From: Candidatus Anaeroferrophillacea bacterium
GTDB taxonomy: Bacteria > Desulfobacterota > Anaeroferrophillalia > Anaeroferrophillales > Anaeroferrophillaceae
Assembly: GCA_016933675.1 (NCBI GenBank)
Contig: JAFGAM010000090.1
Coordinates: forward strand, 1 to 54,970
DNA length: 54,970 nt
Direction: 5' to 3'
Under the pieces are notes generated by a model. It did no database searches. It worked only from the letters and a program-made list of their open reading frames with translations, and was not told the DNA's origin. Numbering within the stretch: position 1 is the first letter of the stretch; every line of letters starts with the position of its first letter. The position numbers and the translations under genes were made by a program. Positions 54,865 through 54,970 of this stretch are shown one piece after another.

Positions 54865-54970
54865 ATGGATTTCAAGCCGCAGATACTGGGCTTCGTGTGC
54901 CACTGGTGAGCCTATGGCGCCGCCGACATGGCTGGAGTTTCCAGACTACAATATGCTACCGAGGTCAAGC
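54865..54970 (+). CDS. MvhD/FrhD-like hydrogenase delta subunit, selenocysteine-containing (cut by window end)
   Basis: Begins MDFKPQILGFVCHW, then an in-frame TGA at 54907-54909, then AYGAADMAGVSRLQYATEVK to the window end. The pattern is the start of the MvhD/FrhD (HdrA-linked [2Fe-2S]) subunit, whose conserved CxWC motif has its second Cys replaced by UGA, hence predicted Sec15. The remaining part of the protein is outside the window. MvhD moves electrons between a hydrogenase or other donor and HdrA; its neighbour is the Sec-containing hdrA. ACAGGAGACGGGA precedes the ATG at 54865. Confidence 0.88.
54910..54945 (+). promoter_or_regulatory. Candidate bacterial SECIS for the mvhD UGA
   Basis: CTGGA (54932-54936), loop GTT, TCCAG (54940-54944) forms a small perfect hairpin about 22 nt after the UGA, the usual place for the apical SECIS stem with a G/U loop. 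The lower stem was not computed. Confidence 0.5.

Overview
The window is GC-rich, bacterial and gene-dense. It most likely comes from the Desulfobacterota, probably the Desulfuromonadia (Geobacter / Desulfuromonas / Pelobacter relatives). This rests on the DUF4390-ntrY-ntrX operon, the ispE - tRNA-Gln - prs - rplY - pth order, the FadD/TetR-linked beta-oxidation genes, and a heterodisulfide-reductase-type locus that uses selenocysteine. No phage, insertion sequence or CRISPR array was seen. The placement is by inference; no 16S or marker search was possible.

Layout. 1-1541: tmRNA (ssrA), smpB and an RseC-like gene, all leftward. 1630-5932: leftward operon DUF4390 - ntrY-type kinase - ntrX-type sigma54 regulator. 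6190-9842: TRAP transporter dctP-dctQ-dctM plus a universal stress protein, with an intrinsic terminator between dctP and dctQ. 10144-11576: leftward DAHP synthase gene preceded by an unannotated aromatic-residue leader peptide and a five-segment attenuator. 11831-14026: moaA and a moaC with a long extra C-terminus. 14339-15812: a lone OppD-type ATPase and an Hsp20. 16130-19718: ispE, tRNA-Gln(UUG), prs, rplY, pth. 20102-22096: K+-dependent membrane pyrophosphatase. 22381-25238: yebC-ruvC-ruvA-ruvB behind a near-consensus promoter.

25293-35576 is a fatty-acid degradation regulon. fadD and a tetR-family gene form one unit. Acyl-CoA dehydrogenase, a fused hydroxyacyl-CoA dehydrogenase/enoyl-CoA hydratase, thiolase and a second acyl-CoA dehydrogenase form the next, ending in a strong terminator. 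An 18-bp palindrome of the form TGAnTGAnTnnTCAnTCA sits on the promoter of each unit, so the TetR protein (a FadR-like regulator) probably represses both.

35647-43296 carries two methyl-accepting chemotaxis proteins, a YajG-like lipoprotein, a small membrane protein, a phospholipase-D-family protein and a periplasmic single-Cache protein. 43579-49637 runs leftward: a beta-CASP metallo-beta-lactamase RNase, then the MoxR / DUF58 / transglutaminase (TgpA) triad.

50285 to the end is an Hdr-like electron-transfer locus: an HdrC/HdrB-fused (HdrD-like) protein, a long HdrA with an in-frame UGA exactly at the Cys of its NDCSMC motif, and the start of an MvhD/FrhD-like subunit with a second in-frame UGA at its CxWC motif. 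Both are read here as selenocysteine. The complex probably handles low-potential electrons, possibly from fatty-acid oxidation.

Intergenic spaces repeatedly carry one dispersed repeat family (about 130-150 bp, with a core like TTCAGATTCGCGGCGCGCAA). A second class is made of degenerate TTCTGACTTCCGG-type short repeats near the beta-oxidation and Hdr genes.
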